A DNA stretch of 64,000 nt from CAYFFZ01 sp049976505. GTDB lineage: Archaea > Thermoproteota > Nitrososphaeria > Conexivisphaerales > UBA164. The stretch lies in assembly GCA_049976505.1 (NCBI GenBank), contig JBMFIC010000002.1, forward strand, positions 86,634 to 150,633, read 5' to 3'. Shown one piece after another: positions 7,277-15,684 of this stretch (the first letter of the stretch is position 1; the number at the start of each line of letters is the position of its first letter). The notes under the pieces were generated by a model. The model was not told the DNA's origin. It did not search any database and worked only from the letters and a program-made list of their open reading frames with translations. Position numbers and translations under genes: made by a program.

Positions 7277-9097
7277 ATGTGCAGAATATTCGCAGCAGTG
7301 CTGAAAGAGGGTAAAGTTAGCCCGATATTGAAGATCGGGCTCAAGAGGCTCGAATATGGCGGCTATGACTCCTCAGGGATGGCCACGATAAGCGACACAC
7401 AGCTCCAGATTAAAAAAGGCGTAGGCAAGCTCGAGGAGGTCGATAAGCAGGTCAACTTCGAGTCGCTCGAAGGGATGATAGGAATAGCGCACAACAGATG
7501 GGCCACACACGGATATCCAACTGTAACCAACGCCCATCCACAGACAGACTGTAAGAATCAGATCGCAGTGGTACACAATGGAGTTATTGAAAACTTCATG
7601 GAGCTCAAGGCGATGCTGATCGACAGAGGGCATGAGTTCAGATCCAGGACAGACACAGAAGTTGTTGCGCATCTTGTTGAGGATGAAATTGCCAAAGGCA
7701 GGGACTTCGTGACAGCTTGTGCTGAGGCCGTAAAAAGGTTGAGCGGCTCTTACGCTCTTGCTATCCTGTACTCTAAGGAGCCTGATAAAGTGGTTCTGAT
7801 AAAAAAGGAGAGCCCGCTGTACATTGGCGTGGGGGTTGAAGGCAACTATGCTGCATCGGATCCGGTAGCTTTCGTTGATAAAACTAACAAGGTGATACCG
7901 CTAGAGGATAACGAAATGGCGGTCATAACTGCCAGAGATTATCAGATATTTTCGCTTCCAGATATGAGGCCGGTGAAAAGGGAACCGATCGTAGTTGACA
8001 TAAGGCCTCAGATGGTTGAGAAGGGAGGATACCCGCATTATATGCTGAAGGAAATATTCGAGCAGCCCACTTCTCTCTACTATACGCTTAATGTTCAGAA
8101 GCCGTACCTTGAAGCAGTTGCAGAGCTGATGAACCGTGCCAGGGTTAACTTTCTGGTAGGCGCTGGAACATCGTACCACTCATGTCTTGCAGGAAGCTAT
8201 ATGTACTCAAAGCTTGCGGGGCTCCCAACAATTCCCGTTGTAGCAAGCGAGTTCATACAGCAGTACGGCAACACGTTGGATCCCGATGTCGCCCTTCTTC
8301 TCGTATCGCAGTCGGGCGAGACGGCCGACGTTCTCAGGGTCGCGAGCTACGCCAGGATGAAGGCAAGCACCGTGATGGCCATAACAAACGTGGTCAGCTC
8401 AACAATAACAAGGCTGGCAAGGCTATATATAGTTCAGCAGGCTGGGCCTGAAATAGGCGTGGCTGCAACCAAAACCTACACTTCTCAGCTTCTTGTGCAT
8501 ATGTTGCTGGCACTGGAAATAGCAAGAAAAAGGAACAAGATAGACGATGAGGCTTATCAGAAGAAGCTGGAGCTTCTCAAACAGATACCGCGGCTTGCTG
8601 AGAGGGTTCTCAAGGATTCCGACAAAAAGGCCAAGGAGGTGGCGGAGATGCTGAAGGATTCGCATCACATATTCTACTTGGGCAGAGGAATAAACACCGC
8701 GACCGCCTTCGAGGGCAGGCTGAAGATGCTGGAATTAGCATACATACCTTCCAGCGCCTTTTCAGCAGGCGAGAGCAAGCATGGTCCGATAGCTCTTATA
8801 GAGAAGAACACGCCCGTAATATTCATCGCTCCAAACGATTCCTCGAGAAAGCAGATCCTCGGTAACGTCATGGAGATAAAGTCGAGAGGAGCAAAAATAA
8901 TAACGCTTGGAACTGAGAACGATAGGGAGCTCATAGAGGTTTCTGACTATTTCATCGGAATACCCGAAGTGGATGAGCTGCTGAGCCCAATTCTCTACGT
9001 TTTACCTCTTCAGCTTCTCGCATACTACTCAGCTGTGCTCAAGGGGTTTGACCCTGACAAGCCAAGGAATCTGGCCAAGTCGGTAACTGTGGAATAA
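7277..9097 (+). CDS. glmS: Glutamine-fructose-6-phosphate aminotransferase (isomerizing)
   Basis: 606 residues. It makes glucosamine-6-phosphate from fructose-6-phosphate and glutamine, the first step to UDP-GlcNAc for glycans. Met-Cys at the start exposes the catalytic Cys2 of the class II amidotransferase domain (about 1-215; RWATHG and HNGVIENF motifs). Two SIS sugar-isomerase domains follow (about 280-420 and 455-600), with VSQSGETADVL and the conserved C-terminus NLAKSVTVE. Length is full. It ends 5 bp from the convergent proA, so the two genes meet tail to tail. Confidence 0.95.
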   Translation: MCRIFAAVLKEGKVSPILKIGLKRLEYGGYDSSGMATISDTQLQIKKGVGKLEEVDKQVNFESLEGMIGIAHNRWATHGYPTVTNAHPQTDCKNQIAVVHNGVIENFMELKAMLIDRGHEFRSRTDTEVVAHLVEDEIAKGRDFVTACAEAVKRLSGSYALAILYSKEPDKVVLIKKESPLYIGVGVEGNYAASDPVAFVDKTNKVIPLEDNEMAVITARDYQIFSLPDMRPVKREPIVVDIRPQMVEKGGYPHYMLKEIFEQPTSLYYTLNVQKPYLEAVAELMNRARVNFLVGAGTSYHSCLAGSYMYSKLAGLPTIPVVASEFIQQYGNTLDPDVALLLVSQSGETADVLRVASYARMKASTVMAITNVVSSTITRLARLYIVQQAGPEIGVAATKTYTSQLLVHMLLALEIARKRNKIDDEAYQKKLELLKQIPRLAERVLKDSDKKAKEVAEMLKDSHHIFYLGRGINTATAFEGRLKMLELAYIPSSAFSAGESKHGPIALIEKNTPVIFIAPNDSSRKQILGNVMEIKSRGAKIITLGTENDRELIEVSDYFIGIPEVDELLSPILYVLPLQLLAYYSAVLKGFDPDKPRNLAKSVTVE

Positions 9098-9102
9098 GCT
9101 CA

Positions 9103-10350
9103 TCAAATTTCCCTTATCTGTCCCTCTCCATATATGATATACTTTGTCGTAGTCAGCTCCTTGATGCCCATTGGTCCCCGCGCGTGCAGTTTTTGGGTGC
9201 TTATGCCGACCTCTGCGCCAAAGCCAAACTGCTCGCCGTCTGTGAATCTGGTGGAGGCGTTAACGTACGCGCAAGCAGCGTCCACGTTCCACGTAAAGTA
9301 CTGGGCATCTTTCAGGTTGTTCGTGATGATCGCCTCTGAATGCTTCGTGCCGTGCCTGTTTATGTGCTCAACCGCCTCTTCAACTGAGCTAACGATCTTC
9401 ACTGCCAGAGTGAGATCCATGTACTCTGTGTCCCAGTCCTCATCGGTGGCAGCCTCCAGATCAGGGATGATCGCGCGTGCCCTTTCATCACCCTTTATCC
9501 TGACGTTGTATTTTCTCAGCTCCCTAACTAGAGCTGGCAGGTAACTTTCAGCTATCTTCTCATGTATCAGAACCTTTCTTACAGCGTTGCAAACTGCCGG
9601 CCTCTGGACCTTGGCGTTTACTATGATTCTAGTTGCCATGTTCAGATCAGCGTCGTAGTTTACAAATATGTGGTTGTTCCCTGCGCCTGTCTCTATCACT
9701 GGCACCGTGGCGTTCTTTCTTACGTACTCTATAAAAGCGGCGCTGCCTCTGGGAACAATAAGATCGAGATAGCCGTTTAGCTTCAGCATCCTGTCCACTA
9801 TGGACCTGTCAGTGTTCTCTATAAGCTGAATGACGTCTTTATCGATTATGCCCTCTAGGCTCTCCCGCATCACGTTTACAATGGCCCTGTTGGAATTAAT
9901 CGCCTCTGATCCGCCCCTGAGAAGGACGGCGTTGCCCGACTTTATTGCAAGACCTGCTATGTCAATGGTTACGTTTGGCCTTGACTCATACACCACGCCA
10001 ATTACCCCAAGTGGAACTCGTACCTTGTAGATCTTGAGACCGTGCACGGTGGTCCATCCTTCGACCACCTCGCCTATTGGATCAGGAAGGTTTGCAACCT
10101 TTCTCAGGCCATCAGCCGCCGATCTTAGCCTCTTCTCGTTTAGGACAAGCCTGTCCAGAAGGGAATCCTCCCCTCTTGCTTTCCTGTAGTTCTCAACGTC
10201 CAATCTGTTTGCCTCGAGAATAAAGTCCTGTCTTTCTATTATTGCGCTAGCCATGGCTTCAAGTGCCTTTCTCCTTACAGGATCCGAGGTCCTCGATAGC
10301 TGATACCAAGCTTTTCTAGCTAGAGACGCCTTTTCTATAAGCTCATCCAT
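9103..10350 (-). CDS. proA: Gamma-glutamyl phosphate reductase
   Basis: 415 residues of the aldehyde dehydrogenase superfamily. ProA reduces gamma-glutamyl phosphate to glutamate semialdehyde for proline synthesis. Recognisable blocks are PLGVIGVVYESRPNVTID (about 115-132), AIKSGNAVLLRGGSEA and the catalytic cysteine in RPAVCNAVRKVLIH near residue 254. The C-terminus is HARGPMGIKELTTTKYI. The usual partner proB (glutamate 5-kinase) is not beside it or anywhere in the window. A solitary IS-end-like RNA element lies about 70 bp upstream of the start on the other strand. Confidence 0.93.
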   Translation of the reverse strand: MDELIEKASLARKAWYQLSRTSDPVRRKALEAMASAIIERQDFILEANRLDVENYRKARGEDSLLDRLVLNEKRLRSAADGLRKVANLPDPIGEVVEGWTTVHGLKIYKVRVPLGVIGVVYESRPNVTIDIAGLAIKSGNAVLLRGGSEAINSNRAIVNVMRESLEGIIDKDVIQLIENTDRSIVDRMLKLNGYLDLIVPRGSAAFIEYVRKNATVPVIETGAGNNHIFVNYDADLNMATRIIVNAKVQRPAVCNAVRKVLIHEKIAESYLPALVRELRKYNVRIKGDERARAIIPDLEAATDEDWDTEYMDLTLAVKIVSSVEEAVEHINRHGTKHSEAIITNNLKDAQYFTWNVDAACAYVNASTRFTDGEQFGFGAEVGISTQKLHARGPMGIKELTTTKYIIYGEGQIREI

Positions 10351-10419
10351 TTGAGAAAATATTTCACTGGAGAGCCCTTTTTAAGCTTTTCAGCCGGAAG
10401 CTTATAAAAAGGAGCCAGC

Positions 10420-10573
10420 TTACAGGTTTAGAAAGCTTCGCCGTTCACTGCGAAGATGAAAACTGTAAAAACTTAAATACGCGTCTGGCGTTTGATGTCT
10501 CAGCAGCTCCCGCTAAATGGGAGTTACCCCGAGACCTCGGGAAATCCCGCCCCACAGGCGGGAAGGAGGTCAG
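10420..10573 (+). ncRNA. Solitary TnpB-right-end-like element A (candidate guide RNA scaffold)
   Basis: About 154 bp with no transposase gene. It resembles two other solitary elements (near 27.3 and 34.3 kb) and the right end of the tnpB element at 62.9 kb. Shared blocks in order: GAAAGCTTCGCCGTT, GATGAAAAC, CAGCAGCTCCCGCTAAA followed by GGGAGT (stem), CCGAGACCTCGGG (stem), a GC hairpin (CCCGCC...GGCGGG) and the terminal GGAGGTCAG. In IS605-family elements this region is transcribed as the TnpB omega/reRNA, whose guide is the flank just downstream. Here that flank runs into the SPOUT gene start at 10598. It may be a decayed insertion or a functional free-standing RNA. Confidence 0.5.
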
Positions 10574-10597
10574 AGAAATTAGTAAGGCGAACAGCAG

Positions 10598-11422
10598 ATG
10601 AAGCTAGCAGTATATGTGCCGGATTCGGTACTGAGCGAGCGGGCAGGCCTTCTCAGCAAAACGGAGAAGGTGGGGCTGATAGCCCGGGCTGCGGCCATAT
10701 TCGGAGTGGACGAGCTCAATATATACCACGATGACATGCATGGAAAGCACGAAGATCTTGAGCTCTTTACATCGATCCTGAACTATCTCCTCATACCTCC
10801 CTATCTTAGAAAGGTTGCCGTTCCGATAAAAGATGAGTTCAAGTACGTGGGGTTTCTCCCACCTCTTAACATACCCAGTCATATAATTTCCAAGGAAGAT
10901 GAAGTTAGGTTTGGGTATGTTATAGAAAGGCACGGAAAGTTCTTCGTTGAGACAGGGCTTGAGAAACCCGTTGAGCTGAGATCAAAGGAGAAGATCGAAA
11001 AGGGCATGATCGTTCCTATAAAGCTCATGAAGGAAAGGGGGGAGCTTTACGCAATCAAACATCCATATAACGATTATTCGGGGTTCAAGGTAGGAAAGCT
11101 CTACAACATAAAGCAGGCTCTGGATAAGGCTTCTTCACAGAACGGCTTTATAATATTCACTTCTCGCGAAGGCAAACCCATCTCCAGGGAATGGGAAGGT
11201 CTGAAGGGCTTGCTAAAGGATACAAGAAGAGTCGACGTATTCTTTGGATCGCCAAAAAGAGGGCTTGAGGAGATGCTTAACGAAGAGCAAAAAAGGCTAG
11301 GGCTCTGGCTTAACATGATAGAAGGGCAGAAGGTCAAAACGGTTAGAACTGAGGAGGCCATGTACATCTGTCTGGGACAGATAAACACTCTAGTCCGGCA
11401 GGCTGGCCCTGAAAATCTCTAA
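10598..11422 (+). CDS. SPOUT-superfamily RNA methyltransferase (COG2106-like)
   Basis: 274 residues. It fits the archaeal/eukaryotic SPOUT family related to human C9orf114/SPOUT1: an early strand (LAVYVPDSVLS), the YLRKVAVPIKDEFKYVGFLPPL block near residues 68-90, an inserted OB-like domain in the middle, and the C-terminal trefoil-knot region with GLWLNMIEGQ and TVRTEEAMYICLGQIN. It probably methylates an RNA base or ribose using SAM; the target is unknown. The gene starts at ATG 10598, 24 bp after solitary element A, so its promoter may overlap that element. The last 33 bp overlap the 3' end of the convergent pus10-like gene. Confidence 0.75.
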   Translation: MKLAVYVPDSVLSERAGLLSKTEKVGLIARAAAIFGVDELNIYHDDMHGKHEDLELFTSILNYLLIPPYLRKVAVPIKDEFKYVGFLPPLNIPSHIISKEDEVRFGYVIERHGKFFVETGLEKPVELRSKEKIEKGMIVPIKLMKERGELYAIKHPYNDYSGFKVGKLYNIKQALDKASSQNGFIIFTSREGKPISREWEGLKGLLKDTRRVDVFFGSPKRGLEEMLNEEQKRLGLWLNMIEGQKVKTVRTEEAMYICLGQINTLVRQAGPENL

Positions 11423-12508
11423 GGTAAAGGACTTAATGGCTCCTGGAGCGGCCAGGTAGTTCAATGGCTTTTTACCCCTGGAGGAGCTTTTGATGCTTAA
11501 TACGCCGTAGAGGTTAATGCCGCTTTCCATCCTGCCAATAAAGCAGCACCCTTCAGCAAATCGATCCTTCAAAAGCTCAAGCCTCCTTTTCCATGTTCTT
11601 CTGCCATCCTGACCAACAAAGGTCAGCTCACCTGCCCGCTCGAACGATTTGACCAATTCCTCGCTACAGCCTTCTGACGTCTCAACGCAGAGGCTGACGT
11701 CAAGAGTGAACGATCTGTTTAAGGAGAGAGGCGCTGAAACTGAATAGACGCTGAGGATCCTGATCCCGCTGACTGGCTCTCTGTCTATGATGAGCGGCGC
11801 CATCCTCCTTCTTTTTATGGACGAAAAAATAACGTAGACCGGATATCCCACTCCTGACGACGTAAGCTCTGGCATGTCCTTTAGAGGCCATATTATCTTT
11901 GGCACCGAGGAGGATAACCTCTCAGGCAGCTCAAAAAGAAGATATGATTCAAGGGAGTTATCCCTGCTCTTTCCAGTCCAGCTGCAGAGCTCGCAACCCT
12001 TTCCCCCGCATTTACTGCAGGGGGTTGCCTGAAGCCTTGAACCCTTACTCTTAGCCACGTTGAGCCTGTAAATTGCCCTTCTTTCGAGGACGATTACGTT
12101 TTTTAAGGAGCCATCGAACTCAATAACGACGTTTATTTCAGGCGATCCGCTCACACGTGCGCCCAACTTTCTTGATATGTATCTTCTAAAGTAATTCGAG
12201 GCGGCGGATCTAACGGGGACGTAATCCACAAGTCCTAGCTCGATGCTTATGCTCCTGTCAGCTTCCTCGCAGGCCTCAGGCAGTCTTACGCCAACGTTAA
12301 AGGTCCTGAAATCATATTCGCCTAGTCTTCTGACTAGGAGGTTCTTGAGGTCCCTGCTGTAGAATATCCCTCTGCATGTTTCGCAATGAGCTCTGTTCCT
12401 TCTGGCTTCTGAGAGATCGGCTGGACCTGCATTCTTTATGTATCGCCTGAGGCATCGGTCGCATATTTTGTGCTTTTTGAGAAGCTCCGCCGCCATACTG
12501 TTATCCAT
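11390..12508 (-). CDS. Pus10-like protein with a degenerate catalytic domain
   Basis: 372 residues. The N-terminal half matches tRNA pseudouridine synthase Pus10: zinc cysteines C16/C19 and C42/C45, the YDFRTFNVGVRLP strand of the THUMP-containing domain, and the C..C...GC..C..TGK block near residues 163-180. In active Pus10 the next region carries the catalytic motif GRED.D.RML.GRPF. Here only a weak echo is seen (DMPELTSSGVGYPVYVIFSS) and the catalytic aspartate cannot be placed. The protein may bind tRNA without making pseudouridine 54/55, or it may be a fast-evolving active enzyme. It is divergent from the antiporter gene across 42 bp. Confidence 0.6.
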   Translation of the reverse strand: MDNSMAAELLKKHKICDRCLRRYIKNAGPADLSEARRNRAHCETCRGIFYSRDLKNLLVRRLGEYDFRTFNVGVRLPEACEEADRSISIELGLVDYVPVRSAASNYFRRYISRKLGARVSGSPEINVVIEFDGSLKNVIVLERRAIYRLNVAKSKGSRLQATPCSKCGGKGCELCSWTGKSRDNSLESYLLFELPERLSSSVPKIIWPLKDMPELTSSGVGYPVYVIFSSIKRRRMAPLIIDREPVSGIRILSVYSVSAPLSLNRSFTLDVSLCVETSEGCSEELVKSFERAGELTFVGQDGRRTWKRRLELLKDRFAEGCCFIGRMESGINLYGVLSIKSSSRGKKPLNYLAAPGAIKSFTLEIFRASLPD

Positions 12509-12550
12509 TATTTAAATAGTTAAATATGAAGGCTTTTAAAAACTAATCGA

Positions 12551-13789
12551 ATGAGCTCGCTGCTTTCCTATATAACGATCTTTGTAATTACTGCCAGCCT
12601 GATATTTATCGGATTCTTTGGGGAGATATTCTTCAGGAGGACCGGCTTCTCCGAGTACATATTTCTGATAATTATCGGAATTCTTCTCGGACCCATTCTG
12701 AACGTGTTCAAGCTCTCCCTTATACTGCCAATTCTGCCGTACGTCTCCCAGTTGACTCTTGCAATGATCATGCTTGAGCTGGGAATGAGCTTCAAGTTCG
12801 AGGACCTTCTTTCACAGGGCAGGAGCGCTGGGCTCAGAACAATTCTCTACGTGGGGTTCTCCATACTCCTCATATTCGTAATCTTCAAGTACATTTTTGG
12901 CTGGAGCAGCTATTCATCGTTCTTTCTGGCCACGGCAATTGGAGGCGAGACTACCGCGGCGATAGTTCCGTATCTGGCAAAATCCCTGAAAAACGATGAG
13001 TTCTTCGCCAACGTTACGCTGGAGGCAAGCCTGAACAGCGTGTTGCTCATTGTGCTCTTCACATTTGGACTGAACTCATACCTTCAGCACGTTCCGTTTA
13101 ACGTGAGCGGCCTTGAGAGCATCATAAGCTCGGTCATTGCGCAGATAAGCATTGGCATAGTGATTGGGTTCGTCGCAGCAGTTGTCTGGATAGACTTCAC
13201 AAGAATGTTCTGGGCTGAGGAGTACTTTTACATAGCCACAATAGGCTACACGCTTGCCATCTATGCTTTTGTCTCGCTGATAAACGGAAGCGCAATACTA
13301 AGCGTGCTGACGTTCGGAGCTATTCTCATGAACAACAAGACCTTTCTTAAGATGTTTGGCAGAAAAACCGACGAGCAGATCATAGATATGCAGGTTAATT
13401 ACATCAAGACATTTCAGAAGGAGATAACGTTCTTCCTCAGGACATACTTCTTTTTCTTCATAGGTCTGGTGTTTTTTATAGACAAGCTTCTGGACCTTCT
13501 GACATACCTTTATCTTGCAGCGCTTCTCGGGACCCTTCTTCTGTCCAGGTTTATTTCTGTGATGATATCCATTAAGAACGCAGAGCTCAGGCCAGCCTAT
13601 TATGTTATGTTGTCACAGGGACTTACGCTTGCGGTTCTTGCGTCGCTGGCCCTCTATTACTCTCTGCCGATGTCACACTACATAATGACGCTTACGTCTC
13701 TTATAATTCTGCTTACAAATATCATAACGACAACAAGCTGGGCAAAGCTGTCCGCGAAATACCTAACTTACACATCCCAGAAGTACTGA
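12551..13789 (+). CDS. CPA-family sodium/proton antiporter-like membrane protein
   Basis: 412 residues with about 12 predicted membrane helices, resembling cation/proton antiporters of the NhaP/CPA group. The central ion-binding region is recognisable as GGETTAAIVPYL (about 138-149) and LEASLNSVLLIVLF (about 157-170). Most antiporters have Asn-Asp or Asp-Asp at the latter position (SLND); here it is SLNS, so the carboxylate normally used for ion exchange is missing. The protein may therefore have a changed coupling or a different role. It ends at a TGA that is itself part of an IS-end remnant. No TrkA-type regulatory domain is attached. Confidence 0.75.
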   Translation: MSSLLSYITIFVITASLIFIGFFGEIFFRRTGFSEYIFLIIIGILLGPILNVFKLSLILPILPYVSQLTLAMIMLELGMSFKFEDLLSQGRSAGLRTILYVGFSILLIFVIFKYIFGWSSYSSFFLATAIGGETTAAIVPYLAKSLKNDEFFANVTLEASLNSVLLIVLFTFGLNSYLQHVPFNVSGLESIISSVIAQISIGIVIGFVAAVVWIDFTRMFWAEEYFYIATIGYTLAIYAFVSLINGSAILSVLTFGAILMNNKTFLKMFGRKTDEQIIDMQVNYIKTFQKEITFFLRTYFFFFIGLVFFIDKLLDLLTYLYLAALLGTLLLSRFISVMISIKNAELRPAYYVMLSQGLTLAVLASLALYYSLPMSHYIMTLTSLIILLTNIITTTSWAKLSAKYLTYTSQKY

Positions 13790-13821
13790 CCTCCTCCCCG
13801 CCCTTCAGGGCGAGGCTTTAG
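13786..13821 (-). repeat. 36-bp left-end/right-end junction remnant of an IS605-type element
   Basis: Read on the minus strand, this is AAAGCCTCGCCCTGAAGGGC, then GGGGAGGAGGTCAG. The first part matches the left-end hairpin of the IS at 52.7 kb (AAGCCTCGCCC...GGGCGGGG). The last ten bases match the right-end terminus shared by all tnpB-type ends here. It looks like the two ends joined with nothing between. It supplies the stop codon of the antiporter gene and a GCCC/GGGC hairpin that could act as a terminator. Confidence 0.5.
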
Positions 13822-13883
13822 CTAATTGTAAGAGCCCAATAGGAGGAAAAGCTTTATTAACTCATGTCATCAGATGAAAAAAC

Positions 13884-14225
13884 ATGGGAGGTAACAAAAA
13901 GAAGACCCTAGCTGCGATGGAGAAGGAACAGATGAGAGAGGAGCTAAAGAAGATGGGTGCTCTTGAGAAGAAGAAGGAGAAGAAGCCAGCAGAGGAGAAG
14001 ACCAAATCAAAATCTGAGTTCATAATGACGCTCACGGAGGCAGAGGTCATGAACGTCATAAGGACGATGCCGTACGTCACTCCCTATCAGATTTCCAAAG
14101 CCCTCGGAGTAAAGGTCAGCGTGGCCAAGAACTTCCTTGAGCAGCTCAGGGCCAAGGGATACCTGAAGATCGTTGGAGGGGTGAGCGGCAGGTACATATA
14201 CGTTCCCGTAACTGCCGCAAGCTAG
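13884..14225 (+). CDS. rps25e: 30S ribosomal protein S25e
   Basis: 113 residues. A Lys/Glu-rich N-terminal tail (about 1-45) is followed by a winged-helix domain: ITPYQISKALGVKVSVAKNFL-like helices (here VTPYQISKALGVKVSVAK) and a basic wing ending GRYIYVPV. S25e sits on the small-subunit head near the E site and, among archaea, is found mainly in TACK lineages, which supports the taxonomic call. ATG 13884 lies about 26 nt after a TATA-like CTTTATTA, so the transcript is probably leaderless. T-rich sequence at 14236-14250 may end transcription. Confidence 0.93.
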   Translation: MGGNKKKTLAAMEKEQMREELKKMGALEKKKEKKPAEEKTKSKSEFIMTLTEAEVMNVIRTMPYVTPYQISKALGVKVSVAKNFLEQLRAKGYLKIVGGVSGRYIYVPVTAAS

Positions 14226-14270
14226 AAAACGGTGTTTTAATTTTTGTTTACTTATTTTAACAAACTAATC

Positions 14271-14283
14271 TTGACTAGGTCAA
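14271..14283. promoter_or_regulatory. Palindrome upstream of lysA, candidate operator
   Basis: TTGACTAGGTCAA is a perfect dyad (TTGAC-TAG-GTCAA) about 30 bp upstream of a TATA-like AAATTTAAAA (14306-14315) that itself lies about 26-30 nt before the expected lysA transcription start. The size and symmetry fit an Lrp/AsnC-type or other dimeric regulator site. Lysine genes in other archaea are under Lrp-family control, but no such regulator gene is in this window. Confidence 0.4.
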
Positions 14284-14349
14284 AATGTTGAAATTATTTA
14301 GAGTTAAATTTAAAAAGGGAGCTTAGAAAAGATCTAACAAATAATCGAA

Positions 14350-15684
14350 ATGGAAAAAGGAAGTCTGCTATTTAAGGAAGAGAAAACCGCGTTTGCACAA
14401 CCTACTTATGATGAACAAGTCCTGAACTACCTTGCGGAGAAGGTTGGAACGCCATACTACCTCACGGACGAAAGAACGATCGCCAGAAACTACGAGCGGC
14501 TTAAGAACGCCTACTCTGTGTACAAGGGAAACGTGATCATCGCATACTCGGTTAAGGCGAACTTTAACCCATACATTCTTAACTTCCTGAGCAGAATGGG
14601 AAGCCACTTTGACGTTACCTCGGCGGAGGAGCTATACTTTCTGTTAAAATCTGGAGGCAGTCCAGAAAACGTCATTTACACCAGCGTGACCGAGACCGAG
14701 AGCGAGTACAGAGAGGTCATGTCCAAGGGAGTCAGGAGGATAGTAGTAAGCTCGATGAGAGGAATGTATAACGCGATCGAGGCAGGAAGGCTTCTAAACG
14801 TGGTTCCAGAGATCAGCGTGAGGGTGAACCCGGAGGTTCAGGTAAGAGCTGAGGTAAGGTCGGCCATGAAGGTAAGCAAGTTTGGCGTTCCGCTCAACGG
14901 ATCCAATCCGGAGTCAGCATACAAGATGGTGAAGATTCTGCTGGATGAGCCCAGCGTTAAATTTGGAGGATTTCACTTCCACCTTGGATCTCAGCTCGAG
15001 GATCCAAACGCCTACCTGCAGGCGCTGGAGAAGATAAAGCAGTTGATTCTGAAGATAAAGAAGGAAAGGGAGTTCAAGATCAGCTTTCTCGACCTTGGCG
15101 GCGGAACGCCAGTTAATTACGGGGTTAAGGTCCCAACTCCAGAGGAGATAGCAAGCACTATTATTGGAAAGATCAACGAGCTGGTTGAGGTTAACGGGGA
15201 CTTCTTCACGCTGGCCGTTGAGTCCGGTAGATACATTGTTGCGGAGTCAACGGTCATGGTTTCAAGAATAGTTAACACCAAGTACTATGGGACAAAGAAG
15301 ATAATCTACCTGGATGCTGGATATCACTACCTGCTTGATATAGCTCTCCTTCAGCAGGTCTATCCTTTGGAGGTGGTAGGCGGAAAGGAGAGCAACGAGG
15401 AGAAGCCGATAGTCGCCGGAAGGCTCTGCGATTCGATGGACGTATTCCAGGTTGGTCCAGAATCGAAGCTGGATGGCGCTGAGCCGGGAAAGCTGGTACT
15501 AATCAAGAACGTTGGAGCATACTCCCTAGTCTTCAACATGCCATTCCACAGCCAGGTGAAGCCTGCTGTGATCTACAGATCTTCCGATGGAAAGTACTAT
15601 CTAGCAAGAAAGAAGCAGGAGCTTGAGGACCTCTACGAGGAGGAGGGTGGGTCCCTTCTCAAGGACAGAGTAAGGGTCATTTAA
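14350..15684 (+). CDS. lysA: Diaminopimelate decarboxylase (or related PLP decarboxylase)
   Basis: 444 residues, fold type III PLP enzyme. It decarboxylates meso-diaminopimelate to lysine, the last step of the DAP pathway. The PLP lysine is in AYSVKANFNPYIL near residue 69. HFHLGSQ (about 213) and the glycine loop LGGGTP (about 252) bind the cofactor phosphate. The substrate-side cysteine is in AGRLCDSMDVF near residue 361. The presence of LysA suggests the DAP route rather than the LysW/AAA route typical of Sulfolobales, although related ornithine/arginine decarboxylases share these motifs. It has its own promoter with an upstream palindrome. Confidence 0.9.
   Translation: MEKGSLLFKEEKTAFAQPTYDEQVLNYLAEKVGTPYYLTDERTIARNYERLKNAYSVYKGNVIIAYSVKANFNPYILNFLSRMGSHFDVTSAEELYFLLKSGGSPENVIYTSVTETESEYREVMSKGVRRIVVSSMRGMYNAIEAGRLLNVVPEISVRVNPEVQVRAEVRSAMKVSKFGVPLNGSNPESAYKMVKILLDEPSVKFGGFHFHLGSQLEDPNAYLQALEKIKQLILKIKKEREFKISFLDLGGGTPVNYGVKVPTPEEIASTIIGKINELVEVNGDFFTLAVESGRYIVAESTVMVSRIVNTKYYGTKKIIYLDAGYHYLLDIALLQQVYPLEVVGGKESNEEKPIVAGRLCDSMDVFQVGPESKLDGAEPGKLVLIKNVGAYSLVFNMPFHSQVKPAVIYRSSDGKYYLARKKQELEDLYEEEGGSLLKDRVRVI

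Noticed and set aside
10492..10734. 80-aa frame starting in element A
   Set aside because: Its start reads QQLPLNGSYPETSGNPAPQ, the translation of IS right-end sequence seen in other copies, then overlaps the SPOUT gene in another frame. It is not a gene.
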